This document shows positions 1-8,161 of a DNA stretch of 50,782 nucleotides, one piece after another. Each line of letters opens with the position of its first letter. The stretch's first letter is position 1. Origin of the DNA: Gammaproteobacteria bacterium (GTDB lineage: Bacteria; Pseudomonadota; Gammaproteobacteria; Chromatiales; Chromatiaceae); the NCBI GenBank assembly GCA_018812525.1, contig JAHJDE010000109.1, positions 1-50,782 of the forward strand, read 5' to 3'. Under the pieces are notes generated by a model. It saw only the letters and a program-made list of their open reading frames with translations. It did not search any database and was not told where the DNA came from. The position numbers were made by a program, and so were the translations under genes.

Positions 1-2
1 GC

Positions 3-113
3 GAAAACGAAAAATGCGATTTTTCGTTTTCTTCATTTTCAATGGCTTAGGCCATTGAAAATGGCGGTTCATCCCTGAACCGCAAGAGGTTCTTGCAGTT
101 TTGCAAGAACCTC
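3..113. repeat. Four-hairpin repeat block, copy 1
   Basis: Four perfect stem-loops lie head to tail: 3-31 (13-bp stem, 3-nt loop), 34-63 (13-bp stem, loop TTAG), 64-83 (8-bp stem, loop TCCC) and 86-113 (12-bp stem, loop GTTT). Bases 9-113 recur at 9203-9307 with one mismatch (t33 against c9227). The block ends about 130 bases before nagZ. No reading frame is evident. It resembles a composite palindromic (REP/BIME-like) element; its function is unknown. Confidence 0.9.
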
Positions 114-242
114 ATCTGAGCGCGATATTGTCCAACTTATTTCCGGACAGCTCCCCAGCGCTGGCAGGGACTCACGGATGTTTGCCTAACCCGGTGTCTG
201 TGCGAAGATTCAGCATCTTGTTGCATCCGGACAGAAAAATCC

Positions 243-1292
243 ATGAGTCACGGCCCCGTTATGCTCGATCTCGCCGGTTTCGGCGTCACGGATGAGGAAC
301 GCCACATGCTCCGGCATCCGGCGGCAGGGGGGGTTATCCTGTTCAGCCGGAATTACCAGTCGTCCGAGCAGCTCAGGACCTTGACCGAAGAGATCCACAG
401 CCTGCGGACGCCCAGCTTGCTGATCGCGGTGGATCAGGAGGGTGGCCGGGTCCAGCGTTTTCGCGATGGTTTCACGCGGCTGCCGCCGGCCGCCTGGTAC
501 GGCAGGCGCTTTGACAGGCATCCAGAGCAGGGCAGGGCGGCGGCCCATACCCTGGGCTGGCTGATGGCGGCGGAGCTGCGTGCCTGCGGGGTCGATTTCA
601 GTTTCGCCCCGGTATTGGACCTGGCCAATCCCATCAGCAACGTCATCGGTGACCGTGGATTTCATGTGCGCCCGGATGTGGTCACCGATCTGGTCCGTCA
701 TTGGATGGCAGGCGCAAGGGAAGGGGGCATGGCCAGCGTCGGCAAGCACTTCCCCGGCCACGGCAGCGTGGCGGCCGATTCCCATCTGGAACTGCCGGTG
801 GACAACCGCCGGTTCGAGGATCTGCTGATGGAGGATCTGATCCCCTTCGAGCGCCTCATCGGCCAGGGCCTGGAAGCGGTGATGCCGGCCCATGTGATCT
901 ACGAGAAGATCGATCCGCTGCCGGCTGGTTTCTCCACTTTCTGGCTACAGAAAGTGCTTCGGCAGCGGTTTGATTTTCAGGGCGTCATCTTCAGCGACGA
1001 TCTGAGCATGTCGGCAGCGGCCTTCGCCGGCGGCTATCCTGAGCGCGCCCGGGCTGCCCTGAATGCCGGCTGTGACATGGTGCTGGTCTGCAACAATCAG
1101 GAGGCTGCCCGACAGGTATTGGTCGAGTTGCGGGATTATCAGAATCCCGCAGCCCAGTCCCGCCTGGTCCGTATGCATGGCAGGAAGTCGCTCATCGCCC
1201 AGAAGCTCCACCTCGACCCGCGCTGGCGCAAGGCAACGATGCTGGCAGCCGAGTTCGAGATGGAAAACGCCACCCTTGCCCTGGATCTCTAA
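243..1292 (+). CDS. nagZ: Beta-N-acetylhexosaminidase NagZ
   Basis: A 349-residue glycoside hydrolase family 3 enzyme. It removes N-acetylglucosamine from anhydro-muropeptides in the cytoplasm during cell-wall recycling. The family signature KHFPGHGSVAADSH is visible near residue 175, with the aspartate and histidine typical of NagZ, and FSDDLSMSAA follows near residue 250. There is no signal peptide, and the length is normal for the short one-domain NagZ. It starts a + strand run: hpt begins 3 bases after its stop. The ATG has no strong Shine-Dalgarno sequence. In Pseudomonas nagZ also sits next to the methylthioinosine phosphorylase gene, as it nearly does here. Confidence 0.95.
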   Translation: MSHGPVMLDLAGFGVTDEERHMLRHPAAGGVILFSRNYQSSEQLRTLTEEIHSLRTPSLLIAVDQEGGRVQRFRDGFTRLPPAAWYGRRFDRHPEQGRAAAHTLGWLMAAELRACGVDFSFAPVLDLANPISNVIGDRGFHVRPDVVTDLVRHWMAGAREGGMASVGKHFPGHGSVAADSHLELPVDNRRFEDLLMEDLIPFERLIGQGLEAVMPAHVIYEKIDPLPAGFSTFWLQKVLRQRFDFQGVIFSDDLSMSAAAFAGGYPERARAALNAGCDMVLVCNNQEAARQVLVELRDYQNPAAQSRLVRMHGRKSLIAQKLHLDPRWRKATMLAAEFEMENATLALDL

Positions 1293-1295
1293 ATC

Positions 1296-1847
1296 ATGGC
1301 TATTACCCCTGAAGAAGCCCAACGGGTCTATCGTAACGCCGGCTGCCTCTACAACCTGGAACAGGTGGAGGCGGCCATCGACACCATGGCAACGGCCATT
1401 ATGGCCAAATTGGGGGCGAGAGACCCGGTGGTCCTCAGCGTGATGAACGGGGGCCTGATCCCGGCCGGCCGGCTGCTGACGCGGCTCGATTTTCCCCTGC
1501 GCCAGGGCTACATCCACGCTACCCGCTACCGTGAAACCATGCGCGGACATGCCCTGGAATGGGTTCACAGGCCGGATTTCTCGCTGCAAGGAGAGATCGT
1601 GCTGATCATCGATGACATCCTCGATGAGGGTTACACACTGGAGGCCCTGATCGAGGCTTGTCAGGAGATGGGCGCGGCCGAAGTCTATTCGGCCTTGCTC
1701 TGTGAGAAAGAGCATGACCGGGGCGTGGATATCCAGGGTGACTTCATCGGCCTGAAGGTCCCGGATCGCTATGTCTTCGGCTACGGCATGGACTACAAGG
1801 GCTATCTGAGAAATGCGCCGGGTATTTTCGCGGTGGCGGGGGAATAA
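1296..1847 (+). CDS. hpt: Hypoxanthine-guanine phosphoribosyltransferase
   Basis: A 183-residue type I phosphoribosyltransferase. It should convert hypoxanthine or guanine plus PRPP to the nucleotide (purine salvage, cytoplasm). The PRPP-binding loop VLIIDDILDEGYTL is clear near residues 104-117, and VMNGGLIPAGRLL near residue 49 matches the N-terminal pyrophosphate loop. It lies 3 bases after nagZ and is probably cotranscribed with it. A link to the purine products of the thioinosine phosphorylase downstream is plausible: that enzyme releases hypoxanthine, the substrate here. Confidence 0.9.
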   Translation: MAITPEEAQRVYRNAGCLYNLEQVEAAIDTMATAIMAKLGARDPVVLSVMNGGLIPAGRLLTRLDFPLRQGYIHATRYRETMRGHALEWVHRPDFSLQGEIVLIIDDILDEGYTLEALIEACQEMGAAEVYSALLCEKEHDRGVDIQGDFIGLKVPDRYVFGYGMDYKGYLRNAPGIFAVAGE

Positions 1848-1862
1848 CCAAGGATTTCTCTA

Positions 1863-1891
1863 TTGAATTGCCGGGCGGGCCGGCTTAGGAT
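1863..1891 (+). promoter_or_regulatory. Possible sigma70 promoter for the peroxiredoxin gene
   Basis: TTGAAT (1863-1868) is followed after 17 bases by TAGGAT (1886-1891), about 40 bases before the GTG start at 1931. Both hexamers are partial matches, so this is a tentative call. Confidence 0.4.
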
Positions 1892-1930
1892 GACGCCTCA
1901 ATTTTCAACTCGACCTTACTGGAGGCCATC

Positions 1931-2536
1931 GTGGGCGTACTCGTTGGACGCGAAGCACCTGACTTTACCGCAAATGCCGTGCTGGGCGACGGCAGCATCG
2001 TCGACAACTTCAATCTGAAACACAGCATCGAGGGCAAATATGCCGTGCTGTTCTTCTACCCGCTGGATTTTACCTTTGTCTGCCCCTCCGAGTTGATCGC
2101 CTTCGATCATCGCATCGAGGAGTTCAAGAAGCGCAACGTGGAGGTGATCGGCGTCTCCATCGACTCCCACTACACCCACAACGCCTGGCGCAATACCCCG
2201 GTCAACGCGGGCGGCATCGGCCCGGTCAAGTATCCTCTGGTCGCCGACCTGACCCATGCCATCTGCAAGGCCTATGATGTGGAGACCCCCAACGGCGCGG
2301 TCGCCTTCCGTGGTTCCTTCCTGATCGACAAGAAGGGTGTCGTGCGCCATCAGGTCGTCAACGACCTGCCCCTGGGACGCAATGTCGATGAGATGCTGCG
2401 CATGATCGATGCCCTCCATTTCACCGAGGAGCACGGCGAGGTCTGCCCGGCGGGCTGGAAGGAAGGGGATGCTGGCATGACCGCGAGCCCGGACGGTGTC
2501 GCGACATATCTTGCAAGCCATGCCGGGAAGCTATAA
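1931..2536 (+). CDS. Typical 2-Cys peroxiredoxin (AhpC/Prx1 type)
   Basis: A 201-residue thiol peroxidase that reduces H2O2 and organic hydroperoxides in the cytoplasm. The peroxidatic cysteine lies in FYPLDFTFVCPSEL (near residue 50) and the resolving cysteine in the C-terminal GEVCPAGWK (near residue 170). This is the typical 2-Cys arrangement. The start is GTG at 1931, chosen because GGAGG lies 5 bases upstream. A strong terminator follows, so the gene is probably a single transcription unit. The electron donor (AhpF, or thioredoxin) is not encoded in the window. Confidence 0.95.
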   Translation: MGVLVGREAPDFTANAVLGDGSIVDNFNLKHSIEGKYAVLFFYPLDFTFVCPSELIAFDHRIEEFKKRNVEVIGVSIDSHYTHNAWRNTPVNAGGIGPVKYPLVADLTHAICKAYDVETPNGAVAFRGSFLIDKKGVVRHQVVNDLPLGRNVDEMLRMIDALHFTEEHGEVCPAGWKEGDAGMTASPDGVATYLASHAGKL

Positions 2537-2552
2537 CATCTCACTCAAATTC

Positions 2553-2580
2553 AAAACCGGCCGTACGGCCGGTTTTTTTT
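2553..2580 (+). terminator. Rho-independent terminator after peroxiredoxin
   Basis: An 11-bp perfect stem (2553-2563 with 2566-2576, built on AACCGGCCG/CGGCCGGTT) with a 2-base centre is followed by a run of T to 2580. It lies 17 bases after the peroxiredoxin stop. Confidence 0.9.
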
Positions 2581-2604
2581 GCAACGAAACAGGGTAGGGC
2601 GGTT

Positions 2605-3336
2605 ATGCTCGGTGTGATCGGCGGCACGGGACTCGATCGTATTCCCGGACTTTCCATACAGCGACAGGAACAGGTATCCACGCCTTTCGGCACCCCTTCC
2701 GCCCCCCTCGCGTTCGGCGAGCGGGGAGGGGAGCTGTTCGTCTTCCTGCCGCGGCACGGCGCGGACCACCATATCCCGCCCCATAAAATCAATTTCCGCG
2801 CCAACATCTGGGCTCTCAAGGAGTGCGGTGTCAAAAAGGTCATCGGGGTCGCCGCTGTGGGCGGTCTCTCCCCGAACATGCATCCGGGCAGCATCGTCAT
2901 CCCCGACCAAATCATCGACTACAGCTACGGCAGGGAACACACCTTTTTCGACGGCGATTTCCAGCCAGTTGACCACATCGAATTCGGCAACCCCTACTGT
3001 GAGCAGCTTCGGGGAGAGTTGATCGATGCCGCCACCCTGGCCGATGTGGAGATCATCAGCGAGGCCTGTTACGGCGTCACCCAGGGCCCCCGGCTCGAAA
3101 CCAGCGCCGAGATCAAAAGAATGCTACGGGACGGGGCTGATCTGGTGGGCATGACCGGCATGCCCGAGGCCGCCTTGGCGAAGGAGGCGGGAATCTGTTA
3201 CGCCTGCTGCGCCGTGGTTGCCAACTGGGCCGCGGGCCTGGATGCAGAGCCCATCACCATGGAAGCGATCGAACGACAACTGAGCACCAGCATGGAATCG
3301 GTCTGCAAAATCCTCATGCGCATGGATATGCGTTAG
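2605..3336 (+). CDS. S-methyl-5'-thioinosine phosphorylase
   Basis: A 243-residue member of the PNP/MTAP phosphorylase family. It splits a 5'-methylthionucleoside with phosphate in methionine and purine salvage. Visible motifs are the phosphate loop IGGTGLD at the N-terminus, the phosphate/ribose region LPRHGADHHIPPHKINFRAN, and the substrate-site segment GADLVGMTGMPEAALAKEAG near residue 185. I call the thioinosine rather than the thioadenosine enzyme from its resemblance to the Pseudomonas protein encoded beside nagZ; the aspartate/asparagine choice in the base pocket would need an alignment. The start ATG follows AGGGTAGGGC. Confidence 0.85.
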   Translation: MLGVIGGTGLDRIPGLSIQRQEQVSTPFGTPSAPLAFGERGGELFVFLPRHGADHHIPPHKINFRANIWALKECGVKKVIGVAAVGGLSPNMHPGSIVIPDQIIDYSYGREHTFFDGDFQPVDHIEFGNPYCEQLRGELIDAATLADVEIISEACYGVTQGPRLETSAEIKRMLRDGADLVGMTGMPEAALAKEAGICYACCAVVANWAAGLDAEPITMEAIERQLSTSMESVCKILMRMDMR

Positions 3337-3391
3337 TATTTATTGCCGGGACCCATCTCCCCAATACTGATTCACCCCAGCGAGGAAAGCC

Positions 3392-4210
3392 ATGGCGGAA
3401 GAAAACCCAATTGCGACGACCGAAAAGCCCGAAGAGGCGAAACCTGCCAGCAAGCCCCCTGTCAAGAAAAAGGCCGAAAAAAAGCCCTCCGCCAAGCAGG
3501 CGGTCGGAACGGAAGACAATCCCACCGCGCCAACCTCTATGTCTGAGGAGGAAAGGGTTTTCCTCATGCCCGAGGAAGAAGAACAGATGAGTGAAGAAAC
3601 CAAGCGAAACATCCTCCGTGAAAAACTGGAACAGATCGGTGTCCTTGGCTCCGGGGCAGGGGAATCGCTCCCCCATACCCTCTGGCAGAAACTCCAGAGC
3701 CTGGGGCTCGTTGCATCCGAGGGAGGTGGCACTTCCCAGCCTGGGCAGGCAGGGAAAGGGGGGGCTGCATCCACGCATGACAAAGGGTTCTGGTCCCAGA
3801 TCGCCCTTGGCGGGGCCATTATTTTCATCACATTCATGTTCTTCCGCGCCATATCGCACAAGCCCCCTGAGGAACAGAAGGCGGCTCCTGCCCCCGTAGC
3901 AGTCGAGGCGCAAGCCCCTGCACAGGCCGAAGCCGAGATGCCCGATTGGGCCAAGGCGCAAATTGAACGAATGACCCAACTCAGGGAGCAATTCAGCGCC
4001 GAAATGGAGATGTTGCGCCAGGAACAGGCCGACCGCGCCCCGCAAGGAAGCGAGACCGAAATGCCTGAGTGGCTGCGCCAGCACCTGGAACGCATCGAGC
4101 AAATGCGTGAAGAAATACGCCTGGAGATGGAATCCTTGCGTCGATCCGTCATCGAGCACCAGACCGCTACGGAACCGGCCGAAGATGCAAGATTGAAGAT
4201 GCGCAACTGA
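3392..4210 (+). CDS. Membrane-anchored coiled-coil protein, function unknown
   Basis: A 272-residue protein I do not recognise. The first 130 residues are charged and low-complexity, rich in Lys, Glu, Pro and Ala. One hydrophobic segment follows (IALGGAIIFITFMFF, about residues 137-151), then a Pro/Ala linker. The C-terminal half holds two similar amphipathic units, one near residue 185 beginning EMPDWAKAQIERM and one near 230 beginning EMPEWLRQHLERI; both look like short coiled coils. No signal peptide is seen, so topology is probably N-in with a periplasmic coiled coil. It is followed after 17 bases by another small helical protein, and the pair lies next to the dif site. Confidence 0.7.
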   Translation: MAEENPIATTEKPEEAKPASKPPVKKKAEKKPSAKQAVGTEDNPTAPTSMSEEERVFLMPEEEEQMSEETKRNILREKLEQIGVLGSGAGESLPHTLWQKLQSLGLVASEGGGTSQPGQAGKGGAASTHDKGFWSQIALGGAIIFITFMFFRAISHKPPEEQKAAPAPVAVEAQAPAQAEAEMPDWAKAQIERMTQLREQFSAEMEMLRQEQADRAPQGSETEMPEWLRQHLERIEQMREEIRLEMESLRRSVIEHQTATEPAEDARLKMRN

Positions 4211-4227
4211 CTGATAACGTAGAAAAT

Positions 4228-4443
4228 TTGATCCTTGAACCTCTGCGGGCGATCCGTGACGATATCAAGGAACTGAAACAACGGCTGATTGGCGTCGAAA
4301 CATCGGTCGCAGGGTTGCGCCGGGATAGCGCGGCAAGCTACGGGGAACTGATTCAAGGCCATGTTCGCCATGACCGCCTGGTTGATCGTATTGAGCGCAT
4401 CGAGCGCCGTCTCGACCTTCGCGATGCAGTCCCTACGGCGTGA
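4228..4443 (+). CDS. Small coiled-coil protein, function unknown
   Basis: A 71-residue protein with a TTG start, 17 bases after the preceding gene. Nearly the whole sequence is a charged amphipathic helix (for example DDIKELKQRLIGVETSV and RLVDRIERIERRLD), as in small coiled-coil scaffolds. There are no cysteines and no membrane segment. The short intergenic gap suggests it is cotranscribed with the upstream membrane coiled-coil protein. I cannot assign a function. Confidence 0.55.
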   Translation: MILEPLRAIRDDIKELKQRLIGVETSVAGLRRDSAASYGELIQGHVRHDRLVDRIERIERRLDLRDAVPTA

Positions 4444-4459
4444 TTCTCACGAAAACACA

Positions 4460-4503
4460 GCTTGCTTTGCCCGCGCCGCATTCATGCGGCGGGCAAAGCA
4501 AGC
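4460..4503. terminator. Large hairpin between convergent genes
   Basis: A 19-21 bp arm (GCTTGCTTTGCCCGC then GCCGCA) pairs with its complement ending at 4503, with a short loop and one 2-base bulge. It lies 17 bases after the + strand coiled-coil gene and before the convergent SGNH gene, so it may stop transcription from either side. There is no clean T-tract. Confidence 0.55.
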
Positions 4504-4601
4504 CGAGCGAGTGTGGCGGCCTAATTGATTGGTTCGGGTTGTCTGCGTTTTAGCTTGGCTGAGAGGCTGTGAGTCCGTATCGCCATGTAACCGCTCATCT
4601 G

Positions 4602-4629
4602 ATTTAACATAATATGCATTATACGCAAT
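4602..4629 (-). other. XerCD chromosome dimer resolution site dif
   Basis: Read on the - strand the 28 bases are: XerC arm ATTGCGTATAA, 6-base centre TGCATA, XerD arm TTATGTTAAAT. The XerD arm is identical to that of E. coli dif. The XerC arm differs at three positions and the centre at one, giving 24 of 28 matches. The site is intergenic. Gene strand switches around it: all genes to the left are +, most to the right are -. GGGNAGGG octamers point toward it from both sides. It should mark the replication terminus, where XerC, XerD and FtsK resolve chromosome dimers. Confidence 0.9.
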
Positions 4630-4675
4630 CAGAGATTGGCTGAGCGGGTGCACCATAATCTGGGGTTGGATCTGC

Positions 4676-6367
4676 TCAGTGCCATTGAAAAACGGCCTTA
4701 CGTTTGACAGGTGGCTTCTCAGGGGCCGCGCCGGGCAATGTCGCCGGGTCCTTGGCGGATACCGCAAACCGGATACTGGAAGCAGACTGGGGTTTTTTGG
4801 GGCCGAGCCGGGCGTGCCGTTCGATTCGGCCCAGCAGACGGTCGGCGACATAGGCCCCGCCCGGATCTGTATAGTGGACCCCGTCAGGCTGACGCATGAG
4901 GTACTCCCGGCCACCGAGGGTGACACGGGTTTTGTAACTGCCATGACCGTCCGATGACAGATCGCGGGTATCGATATAGATGCCGCCCCCCTTCTTCGTC
5001 CAGCGTTCGAGGATGCCGTTGAGCGTTTTCATGCGGCCATCGAAATGACCAGAGGCCATGACCGGCATGCCGAGCACGATGAATTGCGCACCCGTCTTCC
5101 GGCCTTGACGTACGAGCTGCTCGACACGGGGACCGTAGACCGCCTCCCAATCCTTCCGGCCGAAGACGGCACGTCGGCCGTGCTTCCTCGACAGATTCTG
5201 GGCATCATTCCCGCCGAAATTGGCCACAATAAGATCGGGGCGAAAGTCACGAATCAAGCCGTCGAGCTTGGCATGCCAGTCCAGTACGTCGGGGCGGGCC
5301 AGGCCGGTTGCCGCCTTTCCGAACCGGCGCACACTGACGCCTTGGTAGCGTTTAAAGGCCCTTTCGAGGCCCTGCCCAAGGGCATATTGCATGGAAGAGG
5401 CGCCGATCAAGAGGACCCGCTTGACCCCCTGTCGGTCAGGAGCGGCCGCGCTTGGGCTGTGGGCCGGTGCCTGTGCCTGTGCCTGTGCCGGCGGCATGAT
5501 GTCGGAATAGCCATTACCCAGCATCGCCAAGCGCAGGGAGCCCTTGGTCTCCGCGACCTGCACCTGATCGGTAGAGGCTGCTGGTTCAGGAACGGCCCTC
5601 TCTACCGCTGCCGCAGCGCCGGCTGCTGTGGGCGTGTCGGCGCTATTGCCTTCCGGTTTTTCGGAAACCTTCGTCGCCGGTTGGCTCGATGGTGCGGTGA
5701 CAGAAGGCTCCGCCAGGGCGGCACCACCGATGATGAACTCACCCAACATCGCCAACTGCAGCCTGTCCTTGCCATCTCCACCCTGCCCCTGCGGAGCAGG
5801 CTTTTCCAGCCCCAGCCCCAGTCTCTCTGGCGAGGGCTCAGTATTTGCCTGTTCGGCCGTTGCCGAAGGCGCATTGGCGCTATCGTTCTCTCCGCTATCT
5901 ATACCCTGATTCAGGACAGGTTGCATCGATGCCGCGCTGACCGCGTCTTCGACCCTGACCGCATCGGCATGCGCGCTGTCCTCCGGCAGCGGGGTATCAG
6001 GCAAAGATCCGGCATCGTCGGGTTCAGTTGCCGCCGCCAGGAAGCTGTCTGGCTCCCCACCCTCCCCCGCTGGCCCGTCAGCGAGTTGGCGTGGCTGTTT
6101 CATGATGACACGGGGGGTGTGGATAAACTTGCGGACCGATTCGAAACCCTCGCGCACTGATAGCATCCCGGATATATCAGCCAAATCGACCCAGGCGTCG
6201 GCCGCTGCAAACAGCACACTCTCTTCTGAATCCAAATCCGACACCTGCTCCTCGACGAAATCGCGCACCTCATCGGCGCTGAAGAGCGCGAGCACCAGCG
6301 CCATACCCCAGAGCCGGGCCAGAAGCCACCAGCGGCCCTGTGGTTGCATCTTGTCATTCATATCCAT
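4676..6367 (-). CDS. Membrane-anchored SGNH (DUF459-like) acyltransferase partner
   Basis: A protein of 563 residues counted from ATG 6367, which follows GAGGGAACG, 7 bases after the MBOAT stop. An earlier frame-open start at 6409 would overlap that gene and is less likely. One N-terminal membrane segment (LLARLWGMALVLALF) is followed by about 280 residues of low-complexity Ala/Pro/Glu linker. The C-terminal 240 residues form an SGNH domain: block I IGASSMQYALG, block III FGGNDAQN, and the catalytic Asp-His pair in DGVHYTDPGG. With the MBOAT gene directly upstream, the likely role is periplasmic transfer of acyl (acetyl) groups to a glycan, as in the AlgI/AlgX or PatA/PatB pairs. The substrate is unknown. 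Confidence 0.8.
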   Translation of the reverse strand: MDMNDKMQPQGRWWLLARLWGMALVLALFSADEVRDFVEEQVSDLDSEESVLFAAADAWVDLADISGMLSVREGFESVRKFIHTPRVIMKQPRQLADGPAGEGGEPDSFLAAATEPDDAGSLPDTPLPEDSAHADAVRVEDAVSAASMQPVLNQGIDSGENDSANAPSATAEQANTEPSPERLGLGLEKPAPQGQGGDGKDRLQLAMLGEFIIGGAALAEPSVTAPSSQPATKVSEKPEGNSADTPTAAGAAAAVERAVPEPAASTDQVQVAETKGSLRLAMLGNGYSDIMPPAQAQAQAPAHSPSAAAPDRQGVKRVLLIGASSMQYALGQGLERAFKRYQGVSVRRFGKAATGLARPDVLDWHAKLDGLIRDFRPDLIVANFGGNDAQNLSRKHGRRAVFGRKDWEAVYGPRVEQLVRQGRKTGAQFIVLGMPVMASGHFDGRMKTLNGILERWTKKGGGIYIDTRDLSSDGHGSYKTRVTLGGREYLMRQPDGVHYTDPGGAYVADRLLGRIERHARLGPKKPQSASSIRFAVSAKDPATLPGAAPEKPPVKRKAVFQWH

Positions 6368-6374
6368 CGTTCCC

Positions 6375-7805
6375 TCAGAATTGGAAGTAGGCTGTGGGAG
6401 AGACACCAAAGGGCTTGAGCGTCAGCAGCACGAGGCCAGCCGTAACCCAGGCGACCGGCCGATAGCGCATGGGAATGCTATTTTGCAGGGCTATCGCGCC
6501 CTCGAAGAGCGGCCGGCCAAAGAAATTGAGCGCAAAGGTAAGGAGCGTCACCAGGATCACGCCCAAATCGATGCCCTCGCCCCGCAGCGACCCTTCAAAC
6601 AGCCTGTCCCAAAACTGGTAGGCCGTCTCAAGATTGGGTGTCTTGAACCAGACGCGGGTAAAGGCGCAGAAGATGAGGGTCAAGGCCCAGCCACCCACAG
6701 CCCAGACCACGCCCTGCCCGGCTTTCAGATCCAAGCCCAGTGCGCGCCGGAAGTCCAGCGACGCCTTGTAGATGACCAGCCCCATACCGTGCAGGAGACC
6801 CCAGATGATGAAGCCCCAACTGGCCCCATGCCAGAAGCCGCACAGGCCGAAGGTGACCATCAGATTGAGGTAGCAGCGCGAGCGGGAGCAGCGCGATCCG
6901 CCGAGGGGGAAGTAGATGTAGTCCCTCAACCAGCTTGAAAATGTGATATGCCAACGCCGCCAGTAGTCCCCGATATTGGTAGCGGCATAGGGGTAGCGGA
7001 AGTTCTCCGGCAGTTCGAAACCCAGCAGCAGCGCACTTCCACGGGCGATGTCGGTGTAGCCGCTGAAATCCAGGTAGATCTGTGCCGTATAGGCGAAAAC
7101 CACCAGGAGCAGTTCAAGTGACGACCAATGGTCCGGTGCGAGAAAGGCGTCCTCGACCATATGGGTGGCGAGATAGGTGCCCAGGATCATCTTCTTGAAC
7201 AGACCGGCACCGATCAGGGCGAAGGCGCGCGGCAGATCGCTCACCCTCTCCGGCGGTTCCGCCATGATCTGCGGCAGGAGTTGATGCGACCGGCAGATTG
7301 GCCCCGCAGCGAACTGCGGGAAGAAGGACATGAAGAGCATGAAGTCCAGGACGCTCTTCGGTTGGACGGCCTTGCCCTGATAGGTATCGACCAGGTAGGC
7401 GATGCCCTGGAAGGTATAGAAGGAGATCCCAAGAGGTACGATCAGCTCAAGCAGCGGCAGGTGGACGGACAATCCAAGCACCGCGAGCAGATCCCCCAGA
7501 TTCTCGGTAAAGAAGCCGTAGTACTTGAAGAATCCGAGAACGGCAAGGTTGCCGATCACCCCGATAACCAGGAAGCCATACCGCTGCTTGGGATTTCCAA
7601 AGCGATGGATGAGCCGGCCGATGAGGTAATTGAAAAAGGTCGAACCGAGGATCGTCACCCAGAACAGCGGTTTCCAGGCGCAGGCAAACCAGTAACTGGT
7701 GGCGAGCAGGAGGCCGTTGCGCAGGTGCCGGTTGGGTCGTATGGCCCAGACCAGCGTGAAGACGCCGAGAAAGAAGAGTGCGAATTTCTGCGTTGCAAAC
7801 TCCAC
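6375..7805 (-). CDS. MBOAT family O-acyltransferase (AlgI-like)
   Basis: A 476-residue polytopic membrane protein of the MBOAT family. Such proteins pass acyl groups across the inner membrane to periplasmic acceptors. Visible signatures are FPQFAAGPI (near residue 165), NIGDYWRRWHITFSSWLRDY (near 280) and GFWHGASWGFIIWGLLHG (near 322), which holds the catalytic histidine. Length and hydrophobic pattern match AlgI/DltB-like proteins. No alginate genes are present, so the acceptor could be another exopolysaccharide or peptidoglycan. The SGNH gene follows at once; a second SGNH gene is divergent 356 bases upstream. Confidence 0.92.
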   Translation of the reverse strand: MEFATQKFALFFLGVFTLVWAIRPNRHLRNGLLLATSYWFACAWKPLFWVTILGSTFFNYLIGRLIHRFGNPKQRYGFLVIGVIGNLAVLGFFKYYGFFTENLGDLLAVLGLSVHLPLLELIVPLGISFYTFQGIAYLVDTYQGKAVQPKSVLDFMLFMSFFPQFAAGPICRSHQLLPQIMAEPPERVSDLPRAFALIGAGLFKKMILGTYLATHMVEDAFLAPDHWSSLELLLVVFAYTAQIYLDFSGYTDIARGSALLLGFELPENFRYPYAATNIGDYWRRWHITFSSWLRDYIYFPLGGSRCSRSRCYLNLMVTFGLCGFWHGASWGFIIWGLLHGMGLVIYKASLDFRRALGLDLKAGQGVVWAVGGWALTLIFCAFTRVWFKTPNLETAYQFWDRLFEGSLRGEGIDLGVILVTLLTFALNFFGRPLFEGAIALQNSIPMRYRPVAWVTAGLVLLTLKPFGVSPTAYFQF

Positions 7806-8161
7806 AAACGCTGTCTCCTCTTCTTAGCTTACCTGCCGGAATAACGGCAGGTAAATACAACAAGAAACCAAGCAGAAGGCGCATAGCCACCCCTGCACCA
7901 GGGTTGGCTTGGTCATGGGTTGCGTAACTTAACACAAATCCGGCGGCATCGGAACAGCCTATATCGCACCTGCAGACTTGGTTAATATGGTTGTGATATT
8001 GGGTTCGGATGAGGGTGCTGATACCCACAGTTCAACTGCATATTCAATAGGTTGTAAACTAGCCCAATGGCATTCTATCGCCGATGCGGCCTTGGAATCG
8101 ACTGGGATACTGGGCTAGGATAGGGCCGCAATCTTGGTAAAGACGGTGAGAAAAGGATCCA
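7806..8161. other. Divergent intergenic region of the acylation genes
   Basis: About 355 bases between the MBOAT gene (-) and the SGNH lipoprotein gene (+). It is clearly more AT-rich than its surroundings (for example around 7975-8055) and should hold divergent promoters, but I see no convincing -35/-10 pair or operator. Confidence 0.4.
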
